Counted from the first letter of the stretch, positions 1 to 7,708 are shown. The stretch is 22,755 bases of DNA from Nanobdellota archaeon (GCA_030689875.1 JAUYHR010000182.1:1-22755); one strand, 5' to 3'. Translations and numbers: made by a program. Notes: generated by a model not told the origin, from the letters alone.

Positions 1-733
1 GCTTAAAATTGACAGTTCAGTTTATGTCGTCGGAAATGAGCAGGATTATCATTTTAATGTCCTTGTCTCAATTTTGAAAAAACTAAAATTTAATTTTGCG
101 GATAAAATAAAACATTTGTCGTATGGAATGGTTGTTTTGCCTGAAGGAAGAATGAAATCAAGAGAAGGAAAAGTCGTTGATGCCGATGATTTAATTGAAG
201 AGGTTCAGAAATTGGCAAAAAAAGAATTAATGTTAAGAAGCAAATTTTCAGAGCAGGAGCTTGAATCAAGAAGCTTAAAGATTGCTTTGGCGTCTATAAA
301 ATATTTTCTTCTTAAAACAGATATAAATAAAGATATGCTGTTTAATCCTGAAGAATCAATCAGGTTTGACGGAGATACGGGGCCATATATTCAGTATTCT
401 TACGCCCGCGCAAATTCTATTTTGAAAAAATCAAAAATAAAAAATAATTTAAATAAATTTGAAATTAAAACTCTTCAGCCGGCAGAAATAGAATTAATAA
501 AAAAACTTTCCCAGTTTAAAGAAGTTGTTTTAAAATCCTGCGAGTCTCTTAATCCGTCGCTAATTGCCCATTATTCTTATCAGCTTGCGCAGACGTTTAA
601 TGAATTTTATCATTCCTGCTCCGTCGTTGATTCAAAAGAAGAAAAATTTAGATTAAATTTGGTGAAGTTATTTATGCAAGTTTTAAAAAATTCTCTGAAT
701 CTTTTGGGAATAGATATATTAGAAGAAATGTGA
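1..733 (+). CDS. argS: Arginyl-tRNA synthetase, C-terminal part (5' truncated by window edge)
   Basis: Class Ia synthetase that charges tRNA-Arg in the cytoplasm. The reading frame is open from base 2, giving a VYVVGNEQDYHF segment, so the gene enters from outside the window and has no start here. The motif MKSREGKVV takes the place of the KMSKS loop, as in archaeal ArgRS (typically M-S-x-R-x-G). FDGDTGPYIQYSYAR then opens the DALR-type helical anticodon-binding domain, which runs to the C-terminus (FNEFYHSCSVV...LNLLGIDILEEM). The stop is TGA at 731-733. About 243 residues are visible, less than half of a normal ArgRS. The last codons are nearly duplicated just downstream (see repeat). Confidence 0.93.
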   Translation, partial: LKIDSSVYVVGNEQDYHFNVLVSILKKLKFNFADKIKHLSYGMVVLPEGRMKSREGKVVDADDLIEEVQKLAKKELMLRSKFSEQELESRSLKIALASIKYFLLKTDINKDMLFNPEESIRFDGDTGPYIQYSYARANSILKKSKIKNNLNKFEIKTLQPAEIELIKKLSQFKEVVLKSCESLNPSLIAHYSYQLAQTFNEFYHSCSVVDSKEEKFRLNLVKLFMQVLKNSLNLLGIDILEEM

Positions 734-791
734 AGGATTTTTAGCCAAAATCTTTTAGGGATAGATATAATAGATATATTAGAAGAGATGT
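698..791 (+). repeat. Imperfect direct duplication of the argS 3' end
   Basis: TAGATATATTAGAAGAAATG at 711-730 recurs at 771-790 with one change, 60 bp apart. The preceding AATCTTTTGGG at 698-708 has a counterpart, AATCTTTTAGGG, at 749-760. The second copy lies after the argS stop codon and is not part of a longer reading frame, so it looks like a local tandem duplication of the gene's tail. Confidence 0.75.
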
Positions 792-814
792 AATGAAATA
801 GATATAACCAAAAC

Positions 815-830
815 CTATTTAAATAAATAT
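815..830 (+). promoter_or_regulatory. TATA-box promoter for the 112-aa membrane protein
   Basis: CTATTTAAATAAATAT, preceded by an A/C-rich BRE-like stretch (ACCAAAAC). A start site about 25 bp downstream (near 845-850) would give a leader of roughly 35 nt that contains the Shine-Dalgarno at 860-870. Confidence 0.5.
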
Positions 831-859
831 TTCCTTAATAAAACATCTTAAAAAAGATG

Positions 860-870
860 AAAGGAGGTGA
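860..870 (+). promoter_or_regulatory. Strong Shine-Dalgarno sequence
   Basis: AAAGGAGGTGA is complementary to the 3' end of 16S rRNA and lies 11 nt before the ATG at 882. Nearly all other starts in this window lack such a site, so it stands out and fixes this start. It suggests efficient ribosome-binding-site-dependent translation. Confidence 0.75.
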
Positions 871-881
871 ATTGATTTAAA

Positions 882-1220
882 ATGGCAAAAACAAGAGGAG
901 TAGATATTGTGGGAAAGTGGGCTTTTCTTATCGGTGTAATTCTTGCAGTAGTTCTTGGATTATTTGACCCTGTCATGGGAAATTGGGCAATAGTTCTTGT
1001 AGTTATTGGACTTATTGTAGGATTGCTTAATGTTACTGACAAAGAAGTCACGCCTTTCTTAATGTCTGGAGCAGTATTAATAATTGCAAGCGCTCTCGGC
1101 GGAAGTTTAATGAGCGATATGCCTTATGTCGGAGCAGTTCTTGACGCATTGCTTGCAGTATTCGTGCCGGCTACAGTTATTGTAGCGATAAAAAACGTTT
1201 TTAGTTTAGCGCGAAATTAA
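882..1220 (+). CDS. Small hydrophobic membrane protein, unknown function
   Basis: A 112-aa protein that is almost entirely hydrophobic. Likely membrane helices lie at about residues 11-29, 33-50, 58-76 and 84-106, joined by short loops (DPVMG, NVTDKEVTPF, SDMPYVG) and bounded by basic ends (MAKTRG..., ...SLARN). There is no signal peptide or catalytic motif. It has its own TATA promoter, a strong Shine-Dalgarno and a T-rich stretch after the stop, so it looks like a well-expressed single-gene unit. I do not recognise a characterised family. Gene reality is well supported by the expression signals. Confidence 0.8.
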   Translation: MAKTRGVDIVGKWAFLIGVILAVVLGLFDPVMGNWAIVLVVIGLIVGLLNVTDKEVTPFLMSGAVLIIASALGGSLMSDMPYVGAVLDALLAVFVPATVIVAIKNVFSLARN

Positions 1221-1275
1221 ATAAATTTTTATTTTTTTTATTTTTTTATACTTTTTCTTTATTTATTTTTTTACA
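1218..1275 (+). terminator. T-rich archaeal-type terminator
   Basis: Runs of T (ATTTTTATTTTTTTTATTTT..., then CTTTTTCTTTATTTATTTTTTTAC) begin directly at the stop codon of the 112-aa membrane protein. Oligo-T without a strong stem is a known archaeal termination signal. Confidence 0.6.
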
Positions 1276-1303
1276 AAAGAAAAATTGAGAAAGAGTTATA
1301 GAA

Positions 1304-1558
1304 TTAATCATAGACATTTTTTCTATGTCCAATTTCTAAGACATAAATAATAAGTTGAGATTTTTTTATTTCATAAAGAATTCTAAATTTTTCAACCCTT
1401 AAACTCCTCAAGCCAAATAAATTTCCAACGAGGGGTTTGCCTAATTCCGGATTTGATTTTAATTTATCTATTTTAATAGAAATCTGCTTTTTAGTTGAGT
1501 TATCTAATTTATTAAAAAAAGTTTGCGCTTTCTTATGAAATAAGATTTCATAATTCAT
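1304..1558 (-). CDS. relE: RelE/ParE-family toxin (TA pair 1)
   Basis: An 84-aa small basic protein of the RelE superfamily, whose members are ribosome-dependent mRNA endonucleases or gyrase inhibitors held in check by a partner antitoxin. The start is MNYEILFHKKAQTFFNKLD. It is followed by the helical hairpin with LKSNPELGKPL, the central strand LRSLRVEKFRILYEI, and the C-terminal strand IIYVLEIGHRKNVYD. The conserved basic residues typical of the fold are present. I chose ATG at 1558 over upstream in-frame starts because it begins exactly at the canonical N-terminus and overlaps the antitoxin end by 11 nt. The C-terminal GHRKNVYD matches the dead fragment at 21824-21889. Close in fold to the toxins of pairs 2 and 3, but a different subfamily. 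Confidence 0.85.
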   Translation of the reverse strand: MNYEILFHKKAQTFFNKLDNSTKKQISIKIDKLKSNPELGKPLVGNLFGLRSLRVEKFRILYEIKKSQLIIYVLEIGHRKNVYD

Positions 1559-1814
1559 TTTCTTTTTTAATTTCTTTCCAAGAAACCCACTTATCTTTAT
1601 TATTAATGTCTTCAAGAGCTTCAGCAATATCTCTCATTGTTTGGGGATTTGAGAGCACTTCAATAGTTTCAATTAAACTTTCTCTATTCGCGTTTCTTGA
1701 CGAAGGTTCTATAATTAATCTACAAACCAAGTCATTATATGTTTCTCTATGGTGAATTTTAAGCTTATCTAATTTTTGTTTTACATCTTCATTTAATTGT
1801 ATTGTTGTGACCAT
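1548..1814 (-). CDS. Antitoxin of TA pair 1 (VapB/RHH-like)
   Basis: An 88-aa protein directly upstream of the RelE-type toxin and overlapping it by 11 nt, the usual antitoxin-first order with translational coupling. The N-terminus MVTTIQLNEDVKQKLDKLKIHHRETYNDLVCRLI has the pattern of a ribbon-helix-helix DNA-binding domain (strand TTIQL, then two helices), so it probably autoregulates the operon. The acidic C-terminal half (IEVLSNPQTMRDIAEALEDINN...) would be the toxin-neutralising tail. It is unlike the MEQ-type antitoxins of pairs 2 and 3. Its promoter is at 1836-1851. Confidence 0.8.
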   Translation of the reverse strand: MVTTIQLNEDVKQKLDKLKIHHRETYNDLVCRLIIEPSSRNANRESLIETIEVLSNPQTMRDIAEALEDINNKDKWVSWKEIKKENEL

Positions 1815-1835
1815 AGTTAAATATAGAGGGCTATA

Positions 1836-1851
1836 ATATTTAAATCTTTCG
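1836..1851 (-). promoter_or_regulatory. BRE/TATA promoter of TA pair 1
   Basis: On the minus strand CGAAAGA (BRE) is followed by TTTAAATAT (TATA). The TATA centre is about 26 bp before the antitoxin ATG at 1814, the spacing expected for a leaderless or nearly leaderless transcript. Confidence 0.7.
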
Positions 1852-2007
1852 TCTAAAAAATATAGACAAAATTAATTACTCTTTTCTAAAGAAATAAATT
1901 TCCTATTTTTTGTTCCAGTTTTTTTTATTTAGAAAAATGATTTATTATTTTAATGAATACTTTCAAATACAATAATCATTAAAAAGCAAATTAAGTCTAT
2001 TTTATTT

Positions 2008-2457
2008 ATGACTTCAGGAAATTTTATTATTGGAAATGACTTATCTTTAAAAGGATTTAATTTTTATGTTAAGCCAAATTTAGAAAAGTATAAGGCCCAA
2101 ATAACTGATTTTATGATTTTTAAGGGAAACGAGTTTGGTTCTGAAAATAAACACCTTCTTCTTTCTTTAACTGGAAATAACAACTCTTTAGAAGAAATAG
2201 TTAAAAAAAGTATGGAAGAAGCATATAATTCTGTTGAAAAAGATGAAGAAAACCGTCAGGATATGCTTGGTGCTTGGCCCCATCAGATAAAATCTGGTCA
2301 AAGAATCTTATTTGAAACTCTTGGAGTGTATAGTGACGATAAAACTGCTTCAAAAGTTTACCAAAACTTAGCAGTAAAATATTCTTTAATGGGAATAGAC
2401 GACGTTTTAGAAGAATTTGAAAATAAAATGTCTAGTTTTGCAAAAAAATTTAAGTAA
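2008..2457 (+). CDS. Hypothetical protein, 149 aa
   Basis: A soluble, mixed alpha/beta-looking protein with no signal peptide, membrane segment or cysteine. The N-terminal part (MTSGNFIIGNDLSLKGFNFYVKPNLEKYK) looks strand-rich. The C-terminal two thirds, including NNSLEEIVKKSMEEAYNSVEKDEENRQ and DDVLEEFENKMSSFAKKFK, look helical and charged. It stands alone and converges on the TrmB-type gene. I recognise no family. It is called a gene because of its length in an AT-rich region, its balanced composition and the absence of a competing gene on either strand. No clear Shine-Dalgarno is present. Confidence 0.65.
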   Translation: MTSGNFIIGNDLSLKGFNFYVKPNLEKYKAQITDFMIFKGNEFGSENKHLLLSLTGNNNSLEEIVKKSMEEAYNSVEKDEENRQDMLGAWPHQIKSGQRILFETLGVYSDDKTASKVYQNLAVKYSLMGIDDVLEEFENKMSSFAKKFK

Positions 2458-2526
2458 ATTATTTTAAAAGAACTAATAAATTCTAAAAATCATTTTCAAC
2501 AAAATTAAATAATCCTAAAAATAAAT

Positions 2527-3330
2527 TTAAACCTTCTTCATTTCTTTCCAGGCAAGTTCAAACATCTGCTCTAATGCTGCTGAGAAAAATTCTGTATTAA
2601 TCCAAACTCCAATATCGTAATTTGGATGGAATTTCTCGTCGTCAAGAAGCATGAACATTATTTGAGTGCCGTCAATAATTATAAATCTTGCTTTAATATC
2701 CTGCAAATCTTTGACTTCAGCGACGCTCTTTAGGTCTTTTGCAACTTTTATATTATTTTTATTAATTGGAGCGGCAATTCTTATTTTAACTCCTCTCTTT
2801 TTGCATTTTTCTAAAACAGGCATCAGCGCTTCAAACTTTCTATTTAATCCTTCTGCTGTTGTTACAATTGTAATTGTTTTTTCAGCGTCTCTAAGCATCA
2901 TATCTAAATGATTATAAAGATTTTGCCGTCCTCTCAAACTTCCGGATAAGTCAGAAGGCTCAACAAATTTAATTCCTTTAGTGAATAATTCAGTTAATTC
3001 AGTAAGAACCTCGTCGCTTTTTAAAGTTTCTAATCTTTTTGTTCTTTCTTGCGTATATCTAACTAAATTTTTCTTAACTCTTTCAACAACTTCTTCAGGC
3101 TTTAAAGCGACAAATTTAATTGGCTTGCCGAGTTTCATAATAATGAATCCTTTCTTTTCCAGACTCTCTAAAATATCATAAGTTCTTGATCTTGGAACAT
3201 CTGAAATGTTGCTTAATTCTCCTGCAGTGGAAGTTCCCCGAGAGAGAAGCGCAGTCCAAACTTTAACTTCGTACAGGTTCAAATCAAAGATTTTTCTCAG
3301 TCTGCTTAAAAATTCGTCTTTTACTATCAT
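2527..3330 (-). CDS. TrmB-family transcriptional regulator
   Basis: A 267-aa archaeal TrmB-type regulator. Residues about 10-80 form a winged helix (LNLYEVKVWTALLSRGTSTAGELSNISDVPRSRTYDILESLEKKGFI), the hallmark TrmB DNA-binding domain. A coiled linker follows (VVERVKKNLVRYTQERTKRLETL). The C-terminal domain (about 130-260) has strands such as TITIVTTAEGLN, VKIRIAAPIN and ARFIIIDGTQIMFMLLDD, resembling the PLD-like effector domain. Known family members sense sugars or other metabolites. It has a separate promoter-like TATA (CTTAAATATAATAA, about 3370-3381). Its neighbours are IleRS upstream and an unknown ORF downstream, so the regulated genes are not evident. Confidence 0.88.
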   Translation of the reverse strand: MIVKDEFLSRLRKIFDLNLYEVKVWTALLSRGTSTAGELSNISDVPRSRTYDILESLEKKGFIIMKLGKPIKFVALKPEEVVERVKKNLVRYTQERTKRLETLKSDEVLTELTELFTKGIKFVEPSDLSGSLRGRQNLYNHLDMMLRDAEKTITIVTTAEGLNRKFEALMPVLEKCKKRGVKIRIAAPINKNNIKVAKDLKSVAEVKDLQDIKARFIIIDGTQIMFMLLDDEKFHPNYDIGVWINTEFFSAALEQMFELAWKEMKKV

Positions 3331-3423
3331 TTTGTTATATTTAGTCTCTTTTTTTTCTTTTTAAAGTTTATTATATTTAAGGAGCGAACTTCAAGGATTA
3401 CCTATTAGTAGTATTTTAGCAAA

Positions 3424-6252
3424 TTATCTCGGTTTTATATCGGCAATCCCTATCATTCCTCTTTTTTCTTTAATTTTAAATTCAATATTCTTTTTAAACC
3501 TTTCCCCGAGTTTCTCATCTGTTGCAATGACTATTTTTTTTGAGTTTGTTCTTTCTTTAATAAACTCCGCATTTTTTTCCAGGATTTTTTTTAGTTCATC
3601 GTCGGTAATTAACTGCAGATTAATCCAGTCGCTTTTTTTAAGACCGAGTTCTTTTCTAAACGCCTGAATCTGGCGGGAAATTTCTCTTGCATATCCTTCA
3701 GCCTCTAATTCAGGAGTCATGACAGTATCAAAATCCACTGAAAGTTCTTCACCATTTTTTAATTCAATTTCCTTGACATTTAATTGTTTTTTTATTATTT
3801 CTAATAGTTCTATTTTTAATTTCAAATCTTTTTTCAATTTAATTGTTGCTTTTGCTAAAGGCCATTTCAAACCAATTTGATTTTTATCTCTTTCTGATAA
3901 ACCTCTTTCAACAATTTGCAGGGCAATTTCAAATTCCTCTTCAAGTTTTTTATTAATTGATTTTTCATCAGCCTTTGACCACGAGGATAAATGAACAGAT
4001 TCTTCTTCAGCACTTTTATTTTCACGAAGATCTTGCCAGATTTTTTCAGTTAAAAATGGGATAATTGGGGCAAATAATTTTAACACTCCATTTAGCATTT
4101 CATTTAATAATTCATAAGTTTCATTCGCTCTTTCTCTTATAATTTTAATATAACTTTTGCTCAAATTTTCAACTAAAAATTTTTCCAATTTTTGAATTGC
4201 TTCCGGATATTTGTGAGAATTATAGCTCTCTGTGGCCTCTTTTATTGTTGAATGATATTTTGATAATATCCATTTATCTTCTATTTTTAATTTTAATTTA
4301 GATTTTTCAAGCTGATTAATAAAAGCATGTATATTTATTAATACTCTAAATACTTTTTGGATTTCTGAAAACTCCTTTTCATCAAATGAAAAATCTTCGC
4401 CTTTAGAAGTTTTTGCAAAATAATATCTAAGATGGTCTCTGCTGTATTTCTCAATTATTTCATGCGGGGAAATAATATTTCCTAAGGATTTTGACATTTT
4501 TTTCTTTCCCAAATCTAAAATCATTCCATGAACAATAATGCTGTCAAAAGGTTTTTTATTAAATCTAATTTCAGACAGGATTAATTGCGAATTCCACCAC
4601 CCGCGAATTTGGTCTTTTCCTTCAATATTTAGTTCTGGAGGCCAGTATTTTTTAAAATTTTTATTCTCCGACGGAAATCCTAATGCCGCCCAGCTTGAAA
4701 CTCCCGAATCAAACCAAACATCCAATACACTTTTAACTCTTTTCATTTTTTTTCCTTTGTATTCAAAAGTTATTTCATCAATTCCCGGTTTATGAATTTC
4801 TTTTACTTTTTTTCCAGATAATTTTTCCAGCTCCTTTATGCTTCCGATAACAATTTTTTCTTTTTCATCTTCAGAAACCCATATCGGAAGCGGTGTGCCC
4901 CAGTATCTTTCTCTGGAAATTGGCCAATCAGAAATTCCTTCCAGCCACGCTTTCATTCTCAGTTTCATCCATTTTGGAATCCAATTAGTTTTTTCATTTT
5001 CAATTAACAATTTTTCATGGATGCTTGAAATTTTTAAAAACCATTGTGGCTGGGAAACCATTAAAAGAGGAGTTTTGCATCTCCAGCAAATTGGATAGTC
5101 GTGGTTATAATTTATTTTATATGCTAAATACCCCCCATTCATTAAATCTTCAATTATTTCCTTATCAACTATTCTTGCTTTTTTGCCCGCATATTTCCCG
5201 GCTTCTTCTGTTAAATTTCCGTCGATAGATACGGGAGAGGGCATATCAAGAGCGTTTTCTTTTCCAACTTCATAATCTTCTTTTCCATGACCGGGAGCGC
5301 AATGAACTAATCCGGTGCCTTCATCTATAGTTACATACCTCGAAGATAATACAACTTTATATCCATTTTTTATTTTTAATTTTAAATTTTTTGCCAAAGG
5401 GTTTTCATATTCCCAGTTTTTCATTTCTTTTCCTTTAAATTCTTTTTTTATTGTAAATTCTGTTTTTATCGCAGCCATTAATTTTCCTGCTAAATCTTTT
5501 GCAATAATCCATTTTTCTTCATTTGGAAGTTCAATTATTTGGTAATCCACCTCGGGATTTACCATTATTCCCGTATTTCCGGGCAAAGTCCAGGGAGTTG
5601 TAGTAAAAATTACTAAAAATGTATTCTTTGATTTTTTCAATGGAAATTTTACATAAATAGAGGCATCATCCTGTTTAATATATTCAATTTCATTATACGC
5701 GACTGCTGTTTCACATCTCGGACAAATATGGACAGGATATTTTCCCAGATACAATAAATTTTTTTCATCAGCTTTTTTAAAGGTGTCCCATATTGCTTCA
5801 ATATAATCGTCGCTTAAACTTAAATATGGATTTTCCCAGTTCATCCAAACCCCTAAATTCTGAAATTCACTATTCATAATTCCTATATGTTTTGTAGCAT
5901 ACTCTTTGCACTTATCTACAAATTTTTTTACCCCATATTTTTCAATATCTTTTTTTGATTTACTTTCTATCTCTTTTTCAATTTGAAATTCAATAGGCAC
6001 TCCATGGGTGTCATATCCCGGTCTGTCAAAAACATCATATCTCTGCAAACGATGAGCGCGCATCGCAATGTCTTTCAAAATTTTATTCATGGCAGTTCCC
6101 ATATGAATATGCCCGGTTGCATAAGGCGGACCATCCATAAAATAAAATTTTTTTCCTCCGCTGTTTTTTTTAACAGATTTTTTATAAATTTTATTTTTTC
6201 CCCAAAAATCTAAAATTTCTTTTTCATTTATTTTATTATCATTTTTTTGCAT
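3424..6252 (-). CDS. ileS: Isoleucyl-tRNA synthetase
   Basis: A 942-aa class Ia synthetase that attaches isoleucine to tRNA-Ile. The signature PPYATGHIHMGTAMNK contains the HIGH-type motif (HMGT at residues 50-53, the archaeal form). A Cys pair lies near residue 177 (CPRCETAVAYNEIEY). The CP1 editing domain contains FTTTPWTLPGNTG. CWRCKTPLLMVSQPQWFLKIS and SRERYWGTPLPIW follow. KMSKS is intact near residue 584 (KKKMSKSLGN), and GVSSWAALGFP is present. The C-terminal region is a helical anticodon-binding domain with the archaeal/eukaryotic-type tail. Size is slightly short of typical archaeal IleRS (about 1050). ATG at 6252 follows a TATA box at a suitable distance. Confidence 0.97.
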   Translation of the reverse strand: MQKNDNKINEKEILDFWGKNKIYKKSVKKNSGGKKFYFMDGPPYATGHIHMGTAMNKILKDIAMRAHRLQRYDVFDRPGYDTHGVPIEFQIEKEIESKSKKDIEKYGVKKFVDKCKEYATKHIGIMNSEFQNLGVWMNWENPYLSLSDDYIEAIWDTFKKADEKNLLYLGKYPVHICPRCETAVAYNEIEYIKQDDASIYVKFPLKKSKNTFLVIFTTTPWTLPGNTGIMVNPEVDYQIIELPNEEKWIIAKDLAGKLMAAIKTEFTIKKEFKGKEMKNWEYENPLAKNLKLKIKNGYKVVLSSRYVTIDEGTGLVHCAPGHGKEDYEVGKENALDMPSPVSIDGNLTEEAGKYAGKKARIVDKEIIEDLMNGGYLAYKINYNHDYPICWRCKTPLLMVSQPQWFLKISSIHEKLLIENEKTNWIPKWMKLRMKAWLEGISDWPISRERYWGTPLPIWVSEDEKEKIVIGSIKELEKLSGKKVKEIHKPGIDEITFEYKGKKMKRVKSVLDVWFDSGVSSWAALGFPSENKNFKKYWPPELNIEGKDQIRGWWNSQLILSEIRFNKKPFDSIIVHGMILDLGKKKMSKSLGNIISPHEIIEKYSRDHLRYYFAKTSKGEDFSFDEKEFSEIQKVFRVLINIHAFINQLEKSKLKLKIEDKWILSKYHSTIKEATESYNSHKYPEAIQKLEKFLVENLSKSYIKIIRERANETYELLNEMLNGVLKLFAPIIPFLTEKIWQDLRENKSAEEESVHLSSWSKADEKSINKKLEEEFEIALQIVERGLSERDKNQIGLKWPLAKATIKLKKDLKLKIELLEIIKKQLNVKEIELKNGEELSVDFDTVMTPELEAEGYAREISRQIQAFRKELGLKKSDWINLQLITDDELKKILEKNAEFIKERTNSKKIVIATDEKLGERFKKNIEFKIKEKRGMIGIADIKPR

Positions 6253-6281
6253 TTTATCTTATAATATAATTTTATTAGTTA

Positions 6282-6297
6282 TTTTTAAATTCTGTGA
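6282..6297 (-). promoter_or_regulatory. TATA-box promoter of ileS
   Basis: On the minus strand CACAGAA (BRE-like) is followed by TTTAAAAAT. The TATA centre is about 35 bp upstream of the ileS ATG at 6252. It lies between ileS and the preceding membrane-protein gene and implies independent transcription. Confidence 0.5.
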
Positions 6298-6305
6298 TTA
6301 GCGGC

Positions 6306-6881
6306 TTACAAAGAAATAAGATAGCCAAGAATAACAAAGCTGATTATTCTCGGAATAATTCCGAAAAGCCACATTTTTTCTCTTGACATTTGCAAAGCTC
6401 CGAACACTAAAGGAAAATAGGGCAAAGGAGTAAAAGCAGATGCAAGCACAAACCACTTTCCGTATTTATTCCAGAAATTTGTAATTTTTATTAATTTTTT
6501 TGGCTCAAACAAAGAACAGACAAATTTCCACCCGAATTTTTTTCCAAGCTCAAAAGCAAGAATAGTGCTTATTAAAGAAGCAAAGACAGCAATGATTACT
6601 GCTTCAAAAGCATTTATTCCCGAAAGTATTGAAGCAACCAAAGGAAAATGGGAACTTATCATTTGCGGGATAAATTCAAGAAAAAAAATGCTCAAAAACA
6701 TCAGGATTTTTCCAGAGGTGATAATTCCTTCAGTTAATTTTTCCTTATAAAATCCATAGAACAAAAGACTGATAATACTAATAGCAACAATAATTATTGA
6801 AACAACAAATCCAATAATCTCAATTTTTCTTTTTAGTTTAGGATTGTAATATTGAATATCTATTTCATTATTGTTTTTCAT
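6306..6881 (-). CDS. DedA/VTT (SNARE-associated) family membrane protein
   Basis: A 191-aa integral membrane protein. Likely helices lie near residues 20-43 (IEIIGFVVSIIIVAISIISLLFYG), 57-75, 82-115 (SGINAFEAVIIAVFASLISTILAFELGKKFG), and in the C-terminal part (YGKWFVLASAFTPLPYFPLVFGALQMSREKMWLFGIIPRIISFVILGYLISL). The E-L-G-K-K-F-G segment followed by a gap and F-T-P-L-P-Y-x-x-x-x-x-G is the VTT/DedA pattern; members act as lipid scramblases or transporters. I chose ATG at 6881 (MKNNNEID...) because it follows a TATA box (6918-6928) with a short leader and because the upstream in-frame extension is poor coding sequence. Confidence 0.75.
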   Translation of the reverse strand: MKNNNEIDIQYYNPKLKRKIEIIGFVVSIIIVAISIISLLFYGFYKEKLTEGIITSGKILMFLSIFFLEFIPQMISSHFPLVASILSGINAFEAVIIAVFASLISTILAFELGKKFGWKFVCSLFEPKKLIKITNFWNKYGKWFVLASAFTPLPYFPLVFGALQMSREKMWLFGIIPRIISFVILGYLISL

Positions 6882-6917
6882 AAATAATTTAAGTATGTTA
6901 GCTATTAATAATTTGCG

Positions 6918-6928
6918 ATTATATAAAT
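6918..6928 (-). promoter_or_regulatory. TATA box for the DedA-type gene
   Basis: Minus-strand ATTTATATAAT, about 42 bp upstream of the ATG at 6881, predicting a leader near 15 nt. Confidence 0.45.
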
Positions 6929-6995
6929 TTTTAAAAATTATAAACCTATTTTTTAAACAATGGAAAAAAACATTTAGGATAAAATTAATGATTTG

Positions 6996-7017
6996 CATTT
7001 TTGCTCTCGCAAAAATG
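6996..7017. repeat. Perfect 9-bp inverted repeat (hairpin)
   Basis: CATTTTTGC and GCAAAAATG are separated by the tetraloop TCTC. There is no adjoining T-run after either arm beyond the arm itself, so its role (terminator, RNA stem or repeat relic) is open. Confidence 0.65.
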
Positions 7018-7178
7018 AATTTATTGCTCCGAAATAGACATTTGTCATATTTCTTCGCTAAGAAAAATTGTCGTGTTGGGAAAGATTTGAGGATTAATAA
7101 TTTAATAAATAAAAAAAGCTGTCATGGCAATTTTTCTTAATATGTGAACGAAGTGAACGAATTTGCTCGTACCATAGA

Positions 7179-7190
7179 AAATTTTATATA
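7179..7190 (+). promoter_or_regulatory. BRE/TATA promoter of TA pair 2
   Basis: GAAAATTTTATATA ends about 20 bp before the ATG at 7212, consistent with a leaderless antitoxin-toxin transcript. Confidence 0.55.
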
Positions 7191-7211
7191 TGCAGGAGTT
7201 ATCGATTATTT

Positions 7212-7409
7212 ATGGAACAGCAAAATATAGACACTAGATTAGATAGAATTGAAAAAACCTTAAAGTATATCCAAGAAAATATGATAGATGCGGACGTTAT
7301 TTTATCTGAAGAAGAAAGGAGAATGCTTGATGATAGCGTGGAAAATGAAAAATCTGGAAAATTGGTTTCTTTAGAGGAAATTAAAAATGTTCGAAATAAA
7401 GCTAGATAA
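7212..7409 (+). CDS. Antitoxin of TA pair 2 (RelB-like)
   Basis: A 65-aa acidic, helical protein (MEQQNIDTRLDRIEKTLKYIQENM...) that ends inside the start of the RelE-type toxin (23-nt overlap). Layout and sequence match the antitoxin at 19228-19428: both begin MEQ, share L-x-R-I...Y-(I/V)-(Q/K)-E-(N/H), have an acidic middle part and end with a short basic helix. The middle and C-terminal part (SEEERRMLDDSVENEKSGKLVSLEEIKN) is the likely toxin-binding region; the length is normal for this antitoxin type. Confidence 0.78.
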   Translation: MEQQNIDTRLDRIEKTLKYIQENMIDADVILSEEERRMLDDSVENEKSGKLVSLEEIKNVRNKAR

Positions 7410-7644
7410 ACAGCCAGAACATTTTCTTTCTAAATGCGAAAATGAAGTTTTTGAGCGTATTTCTAATAAACTTGAAACCTTGAAGCAAAATCCTGTTCCC
7501 CATGATGCAAAAAGAGTTTTAGGTTATGAATTACCGACGTTTAGAATAAGAATCGGAAAATATCGCGCGCTTTATCGTGTTAATTACGAAGAAAAAAGAA
7601 TTGTTGTTGTGAAAATTGATAAAAGAGATAAAGTTTATGATTGA
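7387..7644 (+). CDS. relE: RelE-family toxin (TA pair 2)
   Basis: An 85-aa mRNA-interferase-type protein. Hallmarks are an N-terminal strand MFEIKLDKQ, a helical hairpin (ENEVFERISNKLETLKQNPVPHDAKRV), the core strand FRIRIGKYRALYRV with conserved Arg residues, and the C-terminal strand VVKIDKRDKVYD. Known relatives cleave mRNA at the ribosome when the antitoxin is degraded. It is a clear paralogue of the toxin at 18968-19228 (shared NPVP-x-DAK, FRIRIGK-x-R-x-LY, KIDKR-x-x-VYD). Its ATG lies within the antitoxin gene, implying coupled translation. Confidence 0.88.
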   Translation: MFEIKLDKQPEHFLSKCENEVFERISNKLETLKQNPVPHDAKRVLGYELPTFRIRIGKYRALYRVNYEEKRIVVVKIDKRDKVYD

Positions 7645-7692
7645 TTATGAATTCTGGCGTTATTCATATTAATTTTAAAATAGTAACAATAA

Positions 7693-7708
7693 CAAAAGAT
7701 TTAAATAC
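7693..7708 (+). promoter_or_regulatory. BRE/TATA promoter of lipoprotein gene
   Basis: CAAAAGA followed by TTTAAATAC. The TATA centre is about 25 bp from the ATG at 7729, predicting a leaderless mRNA. Confidence 0.65.

Larger units (their letters stand above)
6882..7211. other. Non-coding spacer with hairpins and short tandem repeat
   Basis: No credible gene in 330 bp between divergent units. It contains a perfect 9-bp hairpin (CATTTTTGC TCTC GCAAAAATG, 6996-7017), a 6-bp hairpin (TTTCTT CGCT AAGAAA, 7050-7065) and a tandem 9-mer GTGAACGAA twice at 7144-7161. Promoters for the two flanking genes lie at its ends. Confidence 0.6.

Noticed and set aside
1559..1627. N-terminal extension of the pair 1 toxin
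   Set aside because: The extra 23 residues would lie deep inside the antitoxin gene and are a Lys/Leu-rich read-through; RelE proteins begin at the MNYEIL-type strand.
6871..7140. 89-aa plus-strand open frame upstream of TA pair 2
   Set aside because: It overlaps the start and promoter of the DedA-type gene and the hairpins. Composition is poor (Lys/Asn/Phe-rich) and no motif is visible.
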